Source: PWXP01 sp034005525 (GTDB lineage: Bacteria > Planctomycetota > Planctomycetia > Pirellulales > Thermoguttaceae). Taken from it: DNA of 27,682 nucleotides. The notes beneath the pieces are model-generated. The model was not told where the DNA came from. It searched no databases and was given only the letters and a program-made list of their open reading frames with translations. Location: positions 1 to 27,682 of the forward strand of contig JAVEUP010000112.1 of NCBI GenBank assembly GCA_034005525.1. Reading direction: 5' to 3'. Each line of letters begins with the position of its first letter. Position 1 is the first letter of the stretch. Both the position numbers and the translations under genes were made by a program. Below, piece by piece: positions 7,576-16,513 of this stretch.

Positions 7576-8952
7576 ATGAACGGACCGATTGTCTGCACGG
7601 GAGTCTCGGGGAGAGTGCCTGCGGCATTCCGCCGGATTGTTCACGGAAGACTGGCACGTCTTTCGGCAATGGCGAGGGCTTTCCAAACCGGTTCCCGTGG
7701 GCGGCTGGGCGGCCAGACGCTGCTCACTTTGGCGTTGGCGGCAGTCCTCGGCACCAGCGCAATGGGGCAGCAGCCGAAGCAGCCAAAGCAACCGCAACCA
7801 CCAAAGCCGCCGCCTATCGAGGTGGTGGGGACGGTCGATCAGGTGGCCCTCGGCGGGATTACGGTAACCTCGCCGGCGAATGAAACCTGGCTGGTGCAGA
7901 TCCCGCCAACGGCGAAAGTGGATGTCACCGGGACAGGCGAAGTCGATTTGCTGCAGCCCGGCCGGTTCGTGCGGCTGACGGCGATGGTCGACAAGCGTGG
8001 ACACGTTTCGGAGCCGGTGCATCAGTTGACCTGGATCGACGTGGCCGACAGGCCCGGCCGGCGCCCCGGCGCGTTCCGGCCCGGGCAGGATGAGCCGCCC
8101 GTGCCGGGGGCAAAGGCAGCGGCGCCGGGAGTGCAGATGCCCATGCCGGATTTGGGCAGTCCACCGCCGGGTGGTGACCAGGTCATGCTCGATATCCGCG
8201 GCCAGATCAAGAGCCATCGACCGGGCCAGTTGATCGTGGAAGTGCCTGGCCTGAAATCGCTGCTCCGGCTCGAATTGGCCGACTCGGTGACCGTCGCGCT
8301 CGACGTTTCCGATTACAGCCTGGCCCAGCCGGGCGATCGGGTCACTTCCAAAGGCGTGCAAATTGCGGAGAAGGCCGCCCAGGCAAACGAAGTGACGATT
8401 GTCCTGAGTGCCCCGGTGACCGATCCGAACAAGCGGCCCGACCGGCCCGAACCGCCGCGCCGGCCTGCCCGCACGCCTTCGCGACCGTCGCAGGATGAAG
8501 AGGAACGCAATCCATTCGAGGTGGCGCAGCAAATGGGGCAGGACGAGAAAGAGCCTGAGCAACCGGCCCCAGCGGCTACTACTGAAGACACCGAGCCACC
8601 GGAGGAGCGGGCCTCCACGCCACCATCCAAACCGGCCGGCACGTCGCAGCACAAGACCGATGAGCTGTTGGCAATGCTCACTCCTGAGCCAGACAGTGAC
8701 CTCGGTCCCGATATCCGCGTGCGTTTGGGCGATGCACCGCCGGTAACACTCACTCGCTGCAAACCAGGAGTTACCCGCGTCGATCTGCGCCGGGAGTTCG
8801 GCGATCCGGAGAAGATGTACGACGTTCGCGGCAAATTGCCCATTGGTCGTGGGCGTGCTCTGCAACCGATCCAGTGGGAGATGTGGGAGTATGGCCAGGC
8901 AAGGGTCTTTCTCAATGAAACGGGTATGGTTGCATATCGCCAGGCACGGTAG
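7576..8952 (+). CDS. Exported proline-rich protein of unknown function
   Basis: A 458-residue protein I do not recognise. The ATG at 7576 has a strong purine-rich site (GGGGGGAAGAAG) just upstream. An alternative ATG at 7669 would give a cleaner signal peptide, since the hydrophobic stretch TLLTLALAAVLGTSAMG ends in a likely cleavage site before QQPKQP. After a Pro/Gln/Lys-rich linker, two similar beta-rich segments are visible (about residues 80-155 and 205-285), each with 'tolerable loss' motifs such as GRFVRLTAMVDKRGHV and PGDRVTSKGVQIAEKA, as if duplicated. A long acidic and proline-rich spacer (about 285-365) leads to a compact C-terminal domain (about 380-458) ending in MWEYGQARVFLNETGMVAY. 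Likely periplasmic or surface protein; function unknown. Confidence 0.75.
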   Translation: MNGPIVCTGVSGRVPAAFRRIVHGRLARLSAMARAFQTGSRGRLGGQTLLTLALAAVLGTSAMGQQPKQPKQPQPPKPPPIEVVGTVDQVALGGITVTSPANETWLVQIPPTAKVDVTGTGEVDLLQPGRFVRLTAMVDKRGHVSEPVHQLTWIDVADRPGRRPGAFRPGQDEPPVPGAKAAAPGVQMPMPDLGSPPPGGDQVMLDIRGQIKSHRPGQLIVEVPGLKSLLRLELADSVTVALDVSDYSLAQPGDRVTSKGVQIAEKAAQANEVTIVLSAPVTDPNKRPDRPEPPRRPARTPSRPSQDEEERNPFEVAQQMGQDEKEPEQPAPAATTEDTEPPEERASTPPSKPAGTSQHKTDELLAMLTPEPDSDLGPDIRVRLGDAPPVTLTRCKPGVTRVDLRREFGDPEKMYDVRGKLPIGRGRALQPIQWEMWEYGQARVFLNETGMVAYRQAR

Positions 8953-8993
8953 GCGGTGCCGGACACGGGACGCCGAACATCGAACAGCCCGCA

Positions 8994-9095
8994 GCGTGGG
9001 TGGTTCCGGCCGCAACATTCGGTGCGCGACTGGTCTCGACAATCCAGGCGACCGAAGGCCCACCAGGGTCTTGGCTTGCTTGTCACCACCCTACA
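8994..9095. repeat. Degenerate GTAGGGTGGG-family repeat
   Basis: GCGTGGGTGGTTCCGG starts at about 8994, and GGCTTGCTTGTCACCACCCTAC closes at 9095. The left edge matches the tandem repeat at 1304. The right edge matches the element ending at 23215 (GCTTGCTTGTCGCCACCCTAC). The rest of 8953-9359 holds a possible small minus-strand gene remnant (9099-9263) and the leader of the next gene. Confidence 0.6.
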
Positions 9096-9204
9096 TCGCC
9101 ATGAATAATCCGGGCGAAGCATTCCTCTGGGGTAATCGATATAGCCCCGCAGTGCCATCTCTTCTCTTAACTGCTCCGTCCGGCGTCTTTTTCGGAACGC
9201 ACAC

Positions 9205-9232
9205 TTGCTTTCGCGTTGCCCGTTGGTAGAAT
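9205..9232 (+). promoter_or_regulatory. Possible promoter of the PEP-CTERM gene
   Basis: TTGCTT (9205-9210) and TAGAAT (9227-9232) are spaced by 16 bp. An overlapping alternative uses TTGCCC and TAATAC shifted about 10 bp downstream. Either gives a leader of about 115 nt before the ATG at 9360. Support is consensus match only. Confidence 0.3.
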
Positions 9233-9359
9233 GGCAGTAATACGGAACTGTAACCCGTAACACTAGCCTGGCTGCCTGGGCTCTGTAGTAGCCAACAGTC
9301 GGCGGTTTTCGGCCTTGCCCCACCCGCGTTTTTCCCACCTTTGATGGAGGTACCGAGCG

Positions 9360-10421
9360 ATGCATCTATGTTTTCACTCCACCCGCGCAATCCGCGCACT
9401 TCTGCTTTCCGCTTTTGCCGTAGCGGCCCTGTCCGGACTGAGACCCTCGGCAGCCGATGGCCAGACCTTCACTTCCACGCTGCACAGCGAGTATCAGGAG
9501 GTCTTTGACGATGGGGATAGCAAGTGGTGGTCGGAGCGTCCGTTTCCGCCCCGCTACCCGATCGAAATAATCGGCGTAGTGATTAACAACTCCCGGGATA
9601 TGCTCTACTACAGCGACGATCCCGCATCGCCTTACTACAGCGATGATCCTCAGTGGCAGGTGTTTTTCCAGGCGACCGAGGACGCAAAGGCCGCGGATGA
9701 TTTCGGCGGGACCGCCATATATATGCGGCGGTATCACCCAATGACTTCGGTTGACCTGTTTCCCGGCGCCGAGTGGGCCGAGGAGATGGATCGGTTGAAC
9801 TTCCCGGTGTACACGGTAACGGGTGAGAAGGTTACCGAGCCGCTGCAACGCGGCGACTTGATCAAGGTCGAGGCGAAGGCGCCCGGCATGTTCTTCCGCG
9901 GCAAGAACAATGTCAACACGCGGCATACGAGTGACCCGCTAAACGAGTTCACTATCACGATCTTGGAACGCGGCGTGCCGCTGGTAGCACCGCTGATCAC
10001 ACTGGCCGATCTGAAGGACGCCAACGATGATTTCATCTTCGACGAGTTCCGGCAATACGGCTGCGAGCATTACCAGGCCAGCCTCGTGCGGCTGGAAGAT
10101 CTGTTGCTCGACGACGACCCGGCCAACTGGTTTCTTTACAATACGGTCAACGTGCGACAGGGCGACCGGACGTTTCCCATGCAGCTTGGCTTGGACCCGG
10201 CGCTGGTAGCTATCGACGCTTCCACCCTGCTGACGACGCCGTTTCACGTGACGGCCATTCTGAACCAGGAAGATGCGAGCTATCCCTACACGGGCACATA
10301 TAGTCTTTGGCTGACCAGCGCGATGGACCTGACGGTAGTCCCTGAGCCGGGCACGGGCGTGCTGGCGATCCTTGGAGTGACCGTGGCCATTCTGCTGGGG
10401 CGGCGACGCCGGCGGCGGTAA
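9360..10421 (+). CDS. PEP-CTERM sorting domain protein
   Basis: A 353-residue exported protein. A signal peptide (about 1-35, with ALLLSAFAVAALSGL) precedes the mature part. The C-terminus is a textbook PEP-CTERM tail: VPEP at 327-330, a hydrophobic segment (GVLAILGVTVAILLG), then a run of six arginines. Such tails are processed by an exosortase at the inner membrane, with the protein moved to the surface or an extracellular matrix. The body is acidic and tyrosine-rich, with a near-duplicate YYSDDP at 83-88 and 92-97. No enzymatic motif is seen. A GGAGGT ribosome site lies 9 bp before the ATG. It is followed after 55 bp by a DUF1559 gene on the same strand, probably co-transcribed. No exosortase gene is in the window. 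Confidence 0.85.
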   Translation: MHLCFHSTRAIRALLLSAFAVAALSGLRPSAADGQTFTSTLHSEYQEVFDDGDSKWWSERPFPPRYPIEIIGVVINNSRDMLYYSDDPASPYYSDDPQWQVFFQATEDAKAADDFGGTAIYMRRYHPMTSVDLFPGAEWAEEMDRLNFPVYTVTGEKVTEPLQRGDLIKVEAKAPGMFFRGKNNVNTRHTSDPLNEFTITILERGVPLVAPLITLADLKDANDDFIFDEFRQYGCEHYQASLVRLEDLLLDDDPANWFLYNTVNVRQGDRTFPMQLGLDPALVAIDASTLLTTPFHVTAILNQEDASYPYTGTYSLWLTSAMDLTVVPEPGTGVLAILGVTVAILLGRRRRRR

Positions 10422-10476
10422 CTGTGCATCAATCCGCCGCAAGCCATCCATCAGGACGCAATGGAGGAGAGGAGCC

Positions 10477-11439
<963 letters not shown>

Positions 11440-11582
11440 CCCTTTGGAGTGCAGGAACTTGTTCCCGCTTTCTTCAGCGCCGGCACAGCCGCCCTGACGC
11501 TACCGGCGCACTTCCCCGACGCGGCGATTCCCGGAAAGAATCGGCACAAACGGGAAGATCTTGGAGGCTCAAGAAACGTAAA

Positions 11583-11616
11583 TGCCCTTCTGTCAAGGAC
11601 TTATGACACAAGGGCA
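11583..11616 (-). terminator. Hairpin downstream of tRNA-Ser, possible terminator
   Basis: TGCCCTTCTGTCA and TGACACAAGGGCA form a 13-bp stem with one mismatch and an 8-base loop. It lies 11 bp beyond the 3' end of the tRNA. On the minus strand it is followed by ATTTACGTTTC, a weak T-rich tail, so termination is plausible but not certain. Confidence 0.5.
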
Positions 11617-11626
11617 GCAGGCAAAG

Positions 11627-11716
11627 CGGAGAGGAGGGGATTCGAACCCCTGGAGGACCTTATAAGCCCTCACCGGTTTAGCAAACCGGCGCATTCGACC
11701 ACTCTGCCACCTCTCC
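11627..11716 (-). tRNA. tRNA-Ser (anticodon GCU)
   Basis: On the minus strand the 90-nt sequence starts GGAGAGGTGGCAGAGTGGTC and ends CCTCTCC plus discriminator G. The 7-bp acceptor stem pairs perfectly. The anticodon stem CCGGT/ACCGG encloses the loop TTGCTAA, giving anticodon GCU (codons AGC and AGU). A long variable arm (GGGCTTATAAGGTCC region) marks it as a class II tRNA, as expected for serine. The T loop GTTCGAATC is standard. The CCA end is not encoded; the next bases are CTT, so CCA must be added by the nucleotidyltransferase. Confidence 0.97.
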
Positions 11717-11846
11717 GACGCAACGCAACCCACTCTCCAAAAACAACCTGCGCTGTGGAGCGGAATGGAGATCACTCCGGTTGCACGCGTATAACAATAT
11801 CAGTCTACCATACCGACAGCACTCAAGGAAGGCCGTACGCGGATGG

Positions 11847-13643
11847 CTACTCCGCTTCCCGCAGATCGTAGCATAGCAGCAGGTCGCCGTGACGAAGGTA
11901 GAGCCGTCCATCGTTCAAAGCCGGGTGAGCCCATGCGGGCCCCTCGCCTTTAGGGGGATCAAACTGGCCTTTGATGCGGAACTCGTCCGGTGTTGCCTCC
12001 ACAAGGACCACGGAACCGCGGTCGTAGCGGAAGATCAGATGGCCGTCGGCGAATAGCACGCCTGTGGAGCCGCGGGCGGGCGGCTCGGGCTGCCAGGCGA
12101 TCTTGCCGGTTAGGAAGTCGAGGCAGGTGGGACCGCCACGGTTCTGACCGTTCCCGCCGTAAATGTGGTCACCCACCAGAACCACCCCGCCGTGATGGTT
12201 CTCAAAATCCTGCGGGCCGAGGAAGTAGACCTCGTCGGCGTGGAACTGGTCGCCGTCGCGCCGGATGTGCAGCAGGGCGCAGCCGGTCTTGTAGCTGGTG
12301 GTTGTGAATACGTGGTCACCGCGCACCACTGGCGTGGTGATATTGGCTACACTATTGGCGATTGCATTGTAGCCCCACAGAAACCGGCCGGTTTCCGCAT
12401 CAACTCCCACCGTGCCTCGCCCAAAGAGCTGTACGTACTGCCGTACCCCGGCGATTTCGGCCACGACGGGTGAAGAGTACCCAGCGCCGTCCTTGCCGCG
12501 ATCGCCCGGGTTGGGAACCGCGCACTTCCAGATCGCTTCGCCCGTACGCTTGTCGAGAGCGACCAGCGTCGCATCCTCACCACCGGGGGTGCATACGAGC
12601 CGGTCACCGTCGACCAGCGGCGACTCGCTGAACTTCCACACCGACATCATCCTGCCGCCGAAGTCGTCGGCGAAGCTCTTGCGCCATCGCTCCTTGCCCG
12701 TCGCGGTTTCCAGGCATACCAGGTCGCCGTCGGTGCCGATGGCATAGAGCAGGTCGCCGTCGACGGTCGGCGTGCATCGTGGTCCATCGGAGTGAGGCGG
12801 GCCCACCCGCGTCGCCCAGAGCCGCTTGCGCGTTTGAAGATCGTAGGCGTAAACGTATTGCGACATCTCGCCGCCGTCAATCGCTTGATCGCCCATGGTG
12901 AAAAGCGTTCGGCCGCTAATGGCCACGCTCGAGTAACCTCGCCCCAGACCCTTGATTGTCCAAAGGAGCTTCGGCCCACCTTCGGGCCACGCCTTCAAGA
13001 GGCCGGTCTCCGGCGATACGAGGTCGCGGTTCGGGCCATCGAACTGATGCCACTCGGCCGCCCTCGCGGGCGTTGCGGAAGGGGAGTTCGGCTTGGAAAC
13101 GGGGCGGTCATTGGGAACGATCTCAACTACGGCAACGGCGGTGGTTTCAGCGCCACGATTGTCAATCTGCTCGATGATCTCGGAGGCAAGTTCGCGGACT
13201 CGGGGCACTGGGTCGCCGAGGGCCTTGCGAAGCGCCGGTAGTGCGGTCTTGGCATCACGGCCCATAAGCTGCATTACCATCAGGGCGCGAATCCGTTGCC
13301 CCGCTACCTTGTCTTCAAGCATTTCGACCAGCGATGGAATCGCGGCAGGTCCAATACTCGCGATCGCCTGCATTGCGGAGGCTCGCACCCAAGCATCTGC
13401 ATCCCCCAAGGTTTCAATGAGAACAGGGACGGCTGGTGCTGCCTTCGGACCCAGGTTGCCCAGCGCATCGGCCGCGGTGACTCGCTCGGTGGACGACGAG
13501 GTGCCCAACAAGTCGATCAGCTTGCGGACCTCCGGCGACGCGGCGTCCTGGGAAGCTCCCTCGACCGTAGGGGAAGCCAAATACAGGCAGGCACAGCCGA
13601 CGACCATCGCCAGAATACGCACACAGCAATGCGTTCTTCGCAT
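11847..13643 (-). CDS. Exported HEAT-repeat / PQQ-like beta-propeller protein
   Basis: A 598-residue protein. A signal peptide (about 1-30, with ILAMVVGCACLYLASPTVEGA) is followed by four or five HEAT-type helical repeats (about 38-165), for example ERVTAADALGNLGPKAAPAV and AWVRASAMQAIASIGPAAIP. A linker rich in Ser, Pro and Ala leads to a PQQ-like eight-bladed beta-propeller (about 205-598) with repeated blade motifs such as VYAYDLQTRKRLWATRV, LVCLETATGKERWRKSF and LVALDKRTGEAIWKCAV. The opening WHQFDGPNRDLVSPETG is typical of planctomycete propeller proteins. No dehydrogenase catalytic residues are evident, so a binding or scaffold role outside the cytoplasm is likelier than an alcohol dehydrogenase. 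The ATG at 13643 has GGAG upstream; a TTG five codons earlier is less likely. Confidence 0.88.
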   Translation of the reverse strand: MRRTHCCVRILAMVVGCACLYLASPTVEGASQDAASPEVRKLIDLLGTSSSTERVTAADALGNLGPKAAPAVPVLIETLGDADAWVRASAMQAIASIGPAAIPSLVEMLEDKVAGQRIRALMVMQLMGRDAKTALPALRKALGDPVPRVRELASEIIEQIDNRGAETTAVAVVEIVPNDRPVSKPNSPSATPARAAEWHQFDGPNRDLVSPETGLLKAWPEGGPKLLWTIKGLGRGYSSVAISGRTLFTMGDQAIDGGEMSQYVYAYDLQTRKRLWATRVGPPHSDGPRCTPTVDGDLLYAIGTDGDLVCLETATGKERWRKSFADDFGGRMMSVWKFSESPLVDGDRLVCTPGGEDATLVALDKRTGEAIWKCAVPNPGDRGKDGAGYSSPVVAEIAGVRQYVQLFGRGTVGVDAETGRFLWGYNAIANSVANITTPVVRGDHVFTTTSYKTGCALLHIRRDGDQFHADEVYFLGPQDFENHHGGVVLVGDHIYGGNGQNRGGPTCLDFLTGKIAWQPEPPARGSTGVLFADGHLIFRYDRGSVVLVEATPDEFRIKGQFDPPKGEGPAWAHPALNDGRLYLRHGDLLLCYDLREAE

Positions 13644-13765
13644 GAGTTGAATCTCCAAAGGGGGTGCTCGGTTTGTTGGGCATGCACGATTCCTGCCTGC
13701 CGCTTGCGGGGCACGCCTCGATCAAGCGCACAGCGGAAGAATCTTACCGACGACCTTGTGGCCAA

Positions 13766-13842
13766 GTCTCTCCGAGACTCGGATTTCGGCGTCTCGGAGA
13801 AACGCCGCCACGAGGAAATTTCGGCGTCTCGGAGAGACGCCG
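13766..13842. repeat. Cluster of CGGCGTCTCGGAGA palindromes
   Basis: Three palindromic units stand in a row: GTCTCTCCGAGAC (13766-13778), a 21-base CGGCGT...ACGCCG unit (13787-13807), and a perfect unit with 9-bp arms CGGCGTCTC/GAGACGCCG (13822-13842). The last two are direct repeats with a 35-bp period. They lie in the 228-bp gap upstream of the HEAT/propeller gene and downstream of the isomerase gene; REP-like hairpins that may also act as terminator of the latter. Confidence 0.75.
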
Positions 13843-13871
13843 CTGCGGGAAATCCGTTCTCGCCGCTCGCC

Positions 13872-14822
13872 TTACACGTCGCATAATACGATTGCTTCGC
13901 GCAACGACTTCAGCGGGTCGCGGGTGGGGATGAACTCCAGACCCACGAAACCGTCGTACTCGACATCAAGCAGCGCTTTCATACAAGCGGCGGAATTGAT
14001 CTCCTGCGAGCCGTCGGGTTCGTTGCGGCCGGGGTTGCCGGCAACATGGATGTGGCCGAGCAAATCGCGATACTGGTGGATGCGGCGAATCAGATCGCCG
14101 TTCATAATCTGCACATGGTACAGGTCGAACAGCAGCTTCATGTTCGGCGAGCCGACCGCGCGGCAGATCCCGGCGCAGTAGTCGATGTCGTCGCCCTGGT
14201 AGCCCGGGTGGCCCTTCATCGGGTGCGTGTCGTCGCGCGTGTTGAGTTGCTCCAGGCAGAGGGTAATTCCCTTCTTCTCGGCGTAGCCGATGACCTTCTT
14301 CAGTCCCACCACGCAGTTGGCCATCGCTTCGGCATCGTCGATCACCGGCGACGAGGGATCACGCGGGTCGAGATACTTGTAACCGGTAAAGCAAATGACC
14401 CGCTTGTACCCGAACTCGGCGGCGTCGTCGATGGCCTTGCGGGTTGCCTTGATGACGCGCTCGTGATGGTCGGGATTGTTGAACCCGAACACAAACGGTG
14501 GGTCGGGGTCCATGTCGATCTGGACAATGGCGCTGGTGAGCCCGAACCGCTTGAGTGTGGGGTAGTCGGCGGCGCCGACCAACTCGATGGAGGTCACGCC
14601 CAGTTGCCTGGCGATGCGGCACATCTCGGCCGTATCCCAGGCGGGCGAGAAGCACCACTGCACGATGGACTGCTTGATGCGGCCGTGCCGGACGGCAGCG
14701 CCCTTCTCGTCGGCCAAGGCGGAAGGCATGGCTGCCGCCAACGCGGCGGCGCCTGCCGCGCCTCGCAGAAGATGGCGCCGTGTGATGCCCGATAGTCTCT
14801 TCGTTTGGCTTGGTTTGGTCAT
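13872..14822 (-). CDS. Tat-exported TIM-barrel isomerase, hydroxypyruvate isomerase-like
   Basis: A 316-residue protein of the xylose isomerase-like TIM-barrel (AP endonuclease family 2) superfamily, closest by motif to hydroxypyruvate isomerase. The N-terminus is a twin-arginine signal: TRRHLLRGAAGAAALAAAMP (14-33), ending near ALA-DE. In the barrel, QSIVQWCFSP is the first strand. The likely acid and metal residues are E191 in LCLEQLNTR, D233 and H236 in LLFDLYHVQ, H257/H259 in GHIHVAGNPGRNEP, and E296 in GLEF. These are the positions used by Hyi. The substrate is uncertain because planctomycetes have many paralogues. GAGGAG lies 8 bp before the ATG at 14822. It is 78 bp downstream of the aldolase gene and probably in the same transcript. 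Confidence 0.88.
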   Translation of the reverse strand: MTKPSQTKRLSGITRRHLLRGAAGAAALAAAMPSALADEKGAAVRHGRIKQSIVQWCFSPAWDTAEMCRIARQLGVTSIELVGAADYPTLKRFGLTSAIVQIDMDPDPPFVFGFNNPDHHERVIKATRKAIDDAAEFGYKRVICFTGYKYLDPRDPSSPVIDDAEAMANCVVGLKKVIGYAEKKGITLCLEQLNTRDDTHPMKGHPGYQGDDIDYCAGICRAVGSPNMKLLFDLYHVQIMNGDLIRRIHQYRDLLGHIHVAGNPGRNEPDGSQEINSAACMKALLDVEYDGFVGLEFIPTRDPLKSLREAIVLCDV

Positions 14823-14900
14823 GGGGAAAGCTCCTCGTGTTGCAGGAAGACGGCCAAACAAGGTGCCGTGAGCCCATTATACGCGGTACGCACAAGTCGG

Positions 14901-15869
14901 CTATACGTCGCTGGTCAGCTTGTCGTAGAACCCAACGTAGTCGTCCCGCTGGTCGCCTGCCCGGGCGGCGATGGCGCTTCGCGGGTGCTCGTTCAATTGG
15001 CCCGTGATGTTGTACTGGACAAACGGTCCCCACTCGACCTCCCGACTGAGGGGTAGCAGGTGGTCCTGCAAGACCTTGTAGATGGGCCGGATGTGGAACT
15101 TCGGATTCCGCAGGAAGCCGATGAGCAGTTCCATCGGACAGTTGCCGGCGCCGCGGCCCAACCCCGCCATGGAGGCATCCACCCGGTTCGCACCGTGAAT
15201 AATTGCCTCAATTGTGTTGGCGAACCCAAGCTGCTGGTTGTTGTGGGCATGCATGCCCACTTCCTTGCCCTTGGGCTTCATGTACTCGAGGTACTTCTTC
15301 ACGAGAATCTCGACTTGCTCCGCGTACATGGCGCCGTAACTATCGACCACGACCATGACCCCGGCAGGCGACTCGGCAATCACCTCGAGTACCTGATCGA
15401 TCTCCTGTTCGGTGTTGGTCGAGACTGCCATGAAATTGGCCGTCACTTCGTACCCCTTTTCCGCCGCGTCACGAATCATGTCGTCTGCTTCGGAAACCTG
15501 GTTCGCGTAGAAGGCCACACGGATTGTGTCCAGCACACTCTGGTCTTTCGGCAGGACCTCGGTCTTCCAGTCCGATTTGGTGGCATCGCACATGACGGCG
15601 AGTTTCAGCGACGTCGGATTGTCGCCCACAATTCGGCGAATATCCTCTTCATCGCAGTGCTTCCACGGGCCGAACTGGCCGGGCGGAAACAGTCTCTTGG
15701 AGTTCTTGTAACCGATCTCCATGTAGTCGATTCCCGCTTCGACACACGCCTCGTACACGGCGCGGACGAACTGGTCGTCGAACTGGTGGTTGTTCACCAA
15801 GCCACCATCGCGGATTGTGCAGTCGAGTACTTTCAATTCAGGGCGGTAGGTAATCCAAGGGGCAGACAC
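14901..15869 (-). CDS. DRE-TIM metallolyase (HMGL-like aldolase)
   Basis: A 322-residue protein of the HMG-CoA lyase-like/DRE-TIM family, in the branch annotated as aldolase catalytic domain proteins related to 4-hydroxy-2-oxovalerate aldolase. The signature DCTIRDGG is at 16-23, with the catalytic Arg and metal-binding Asp. VVVDSYGAMY lies at 173-182, the metal ligands HAHNN at 207-211, and the glycine-rich ASMAGLGRGAGNCPME at 232-247. These support divalent-metal-dependent C-C bond cleavage or formation. No CoA or pyruvate partner gene is adjacent, so the substrate is open. The start is a GTG at 15869 with GAGGTG six bases upstream. It heads a two-gene unit with the Tat-exported isomerase-like gene. 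Confidence 0.88.
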   Translation of the reverse strand: MSAPWITYRPELKVLDCTIRDGGLVNNHQFDDQFVRAVYEACVEAGIDYMEIGYKNSKRLFPPGQFGPWKHCDEEDIRRIVGDNPTSLKLAVMCDATKSDWKTEVLPKDQSVLDTIRVAFYANQVSEADDMIRDAAEKGYEVTANFMAVSTNTEQEIDQVLEVIAESPAGVMVVVDSYGAMYAEQVEILVKKYLEYMKPKGKEVGMHAHNNQQLGFANTIEAIIHGANRVDASMAGLGRGAGNCPMELLIGFLRNPKFHIRPIYKVLQDHLLPLSREVEWGPFVQYNITGQLNEHPRSAIAARAGDQRDDYVGFYDKLTSDV

Positions 15870-16206
15870 GTGTTCACCTCAGAGTAGGGATGGAAGGAAG
15901 GCAATGGATGGTTCTATTTGGTACGGGGCGGGGGGGCGAAGTGTAGCGGCGCGGCAGTGCCGCCCTCTAAAGCATAGCCCGCATTGGTGGGGCAGGCGCC
16001 ACGGAGTGTACCCACTCTCCAGGTCGGCAAGCTCATACTCCTCTTGTCCGATGCCGGGGGAGGCCAATAGCCAATTCCTCGCAATGAATGGCCTAATGGC
16101 CACGCCAACCCGGACTCGTTGGCCGCCGCGCCGTGGGAACAGGAGCAACCTTTCCGGGAACGGTCGTGGCGATCAAGAACCAAAGCCCGCCGGATGCCAC
16201 ACTCGT
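15870..16206. other. Intergenic region with no supported gene
   Basis: No convincing coding sequence is seen on either strand. A small palindrome GCGGCAGTGCCGC lies at 15951-15963 inside AGCGGCGCGGCAGTGCCGCC. A minus-strand frame (15879-16148) has no family similarity and reads through the palindrome. Confidence 0.5.
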
Positions 16207-16296
16207 TCATCCCTTGCGATGGCGGATTTTGGAACGCATGCGACGTTTCTTTCGACCGATCTTCCGACGACCCTTTCCACTCTTCTTCGTTCCCAC
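16207..16296 (-). CDS. Very small basic protein, AURKAIP1/COX24-like (ribosome-associated type)
   Basis: A 29-residue protein started by GTG at 16296, with AAGGGG seven bases upstream as ribosome site and TGA at 16207-16209. An in-frame TAA 21 bp before the GTG rules out a longer form. The sequence is GTKKSGKGRRKIGRKK after the start, then RRMRSKIRHRKG; 16 of 29 residues are Lys or Arg. The pattern KKRRMRxxxRHRK resembles the AURKAIP1/COX24 family and other tiny ribosomal proteins. The resemblance is by eye and the family assignment is tentative, but the ribosome site, clean stop, composition and a candidate promoter upstream support a real gene. A role on the ribosome is inferred. Confidence 0.65.
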   Translation of the reverse strand: MGTKKSGKGRRKIGRKKRRMRSKIRHRKG

Positions 16297-16348
16297 GTAA
16301 CAGCCCCTTGCGGTTTCGGTTTAGTCAACAAGTCCAGGTTAAGCAAGT

Positions 16349-16377
16349 AGTTTAACCGCTGGGCGGACAACTGGCAA
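16349..16377 (-). promoter_or_regulatory. Candidate promoter of the 29-residue basic protein gene
   Basis: On the minus strand TTGCCA (16377-16372) and TAAACT (16354-16349) are spaced by exactly 17 bp. Transcription would start near 16341, giving a 45-nt leader to the GTG at 16296. Consensus match and position are the only support. Confidence 0.42.
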
Positions 16378-16513
16378 GTGGGTGGAAGAAGGGTGTTTGC
16401 TGTCGAATTCCACATGACTTGGCGCAGGGCCATCGAAGCGCTGATGCCAGTCCTGCAGTCGGTGCTTGCCGGACACTTTGGAAATAGGACTTTTTAGAAC
16501 CGCTTGCTGCAAA

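Noticed and set aside
7546..9063. Long minus-strand frame of about 505 codons opposite the unknown exported protein
   Set aside because: It is antisense to a gene with ribosome site and signal peptide, is rich in Arg, His and Pro, has no family motif and runs through a repeat element. It is a GC-rich shadow.
11627..11716. tRNA-Ser as an integration site for a genomic island
   Set aside because: No integrase, direct repeat of the tRNA 3' end or composition change is seen beside it; the recombinase element lies 14 kb away.
11847..13643. Quinoprotein alcohol dehydrogenase
   Set aside because: The propeller blades are PQQ-like, but no dehydrogenase active-site or disulfide motif is seen, and the HEAT fusion points to a binding role.
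15904..16350. Plus-strand frame of 148 codons
   Set aside because: Opposite the small basic gene and its leader, with random-looking composition and no ribosome site.
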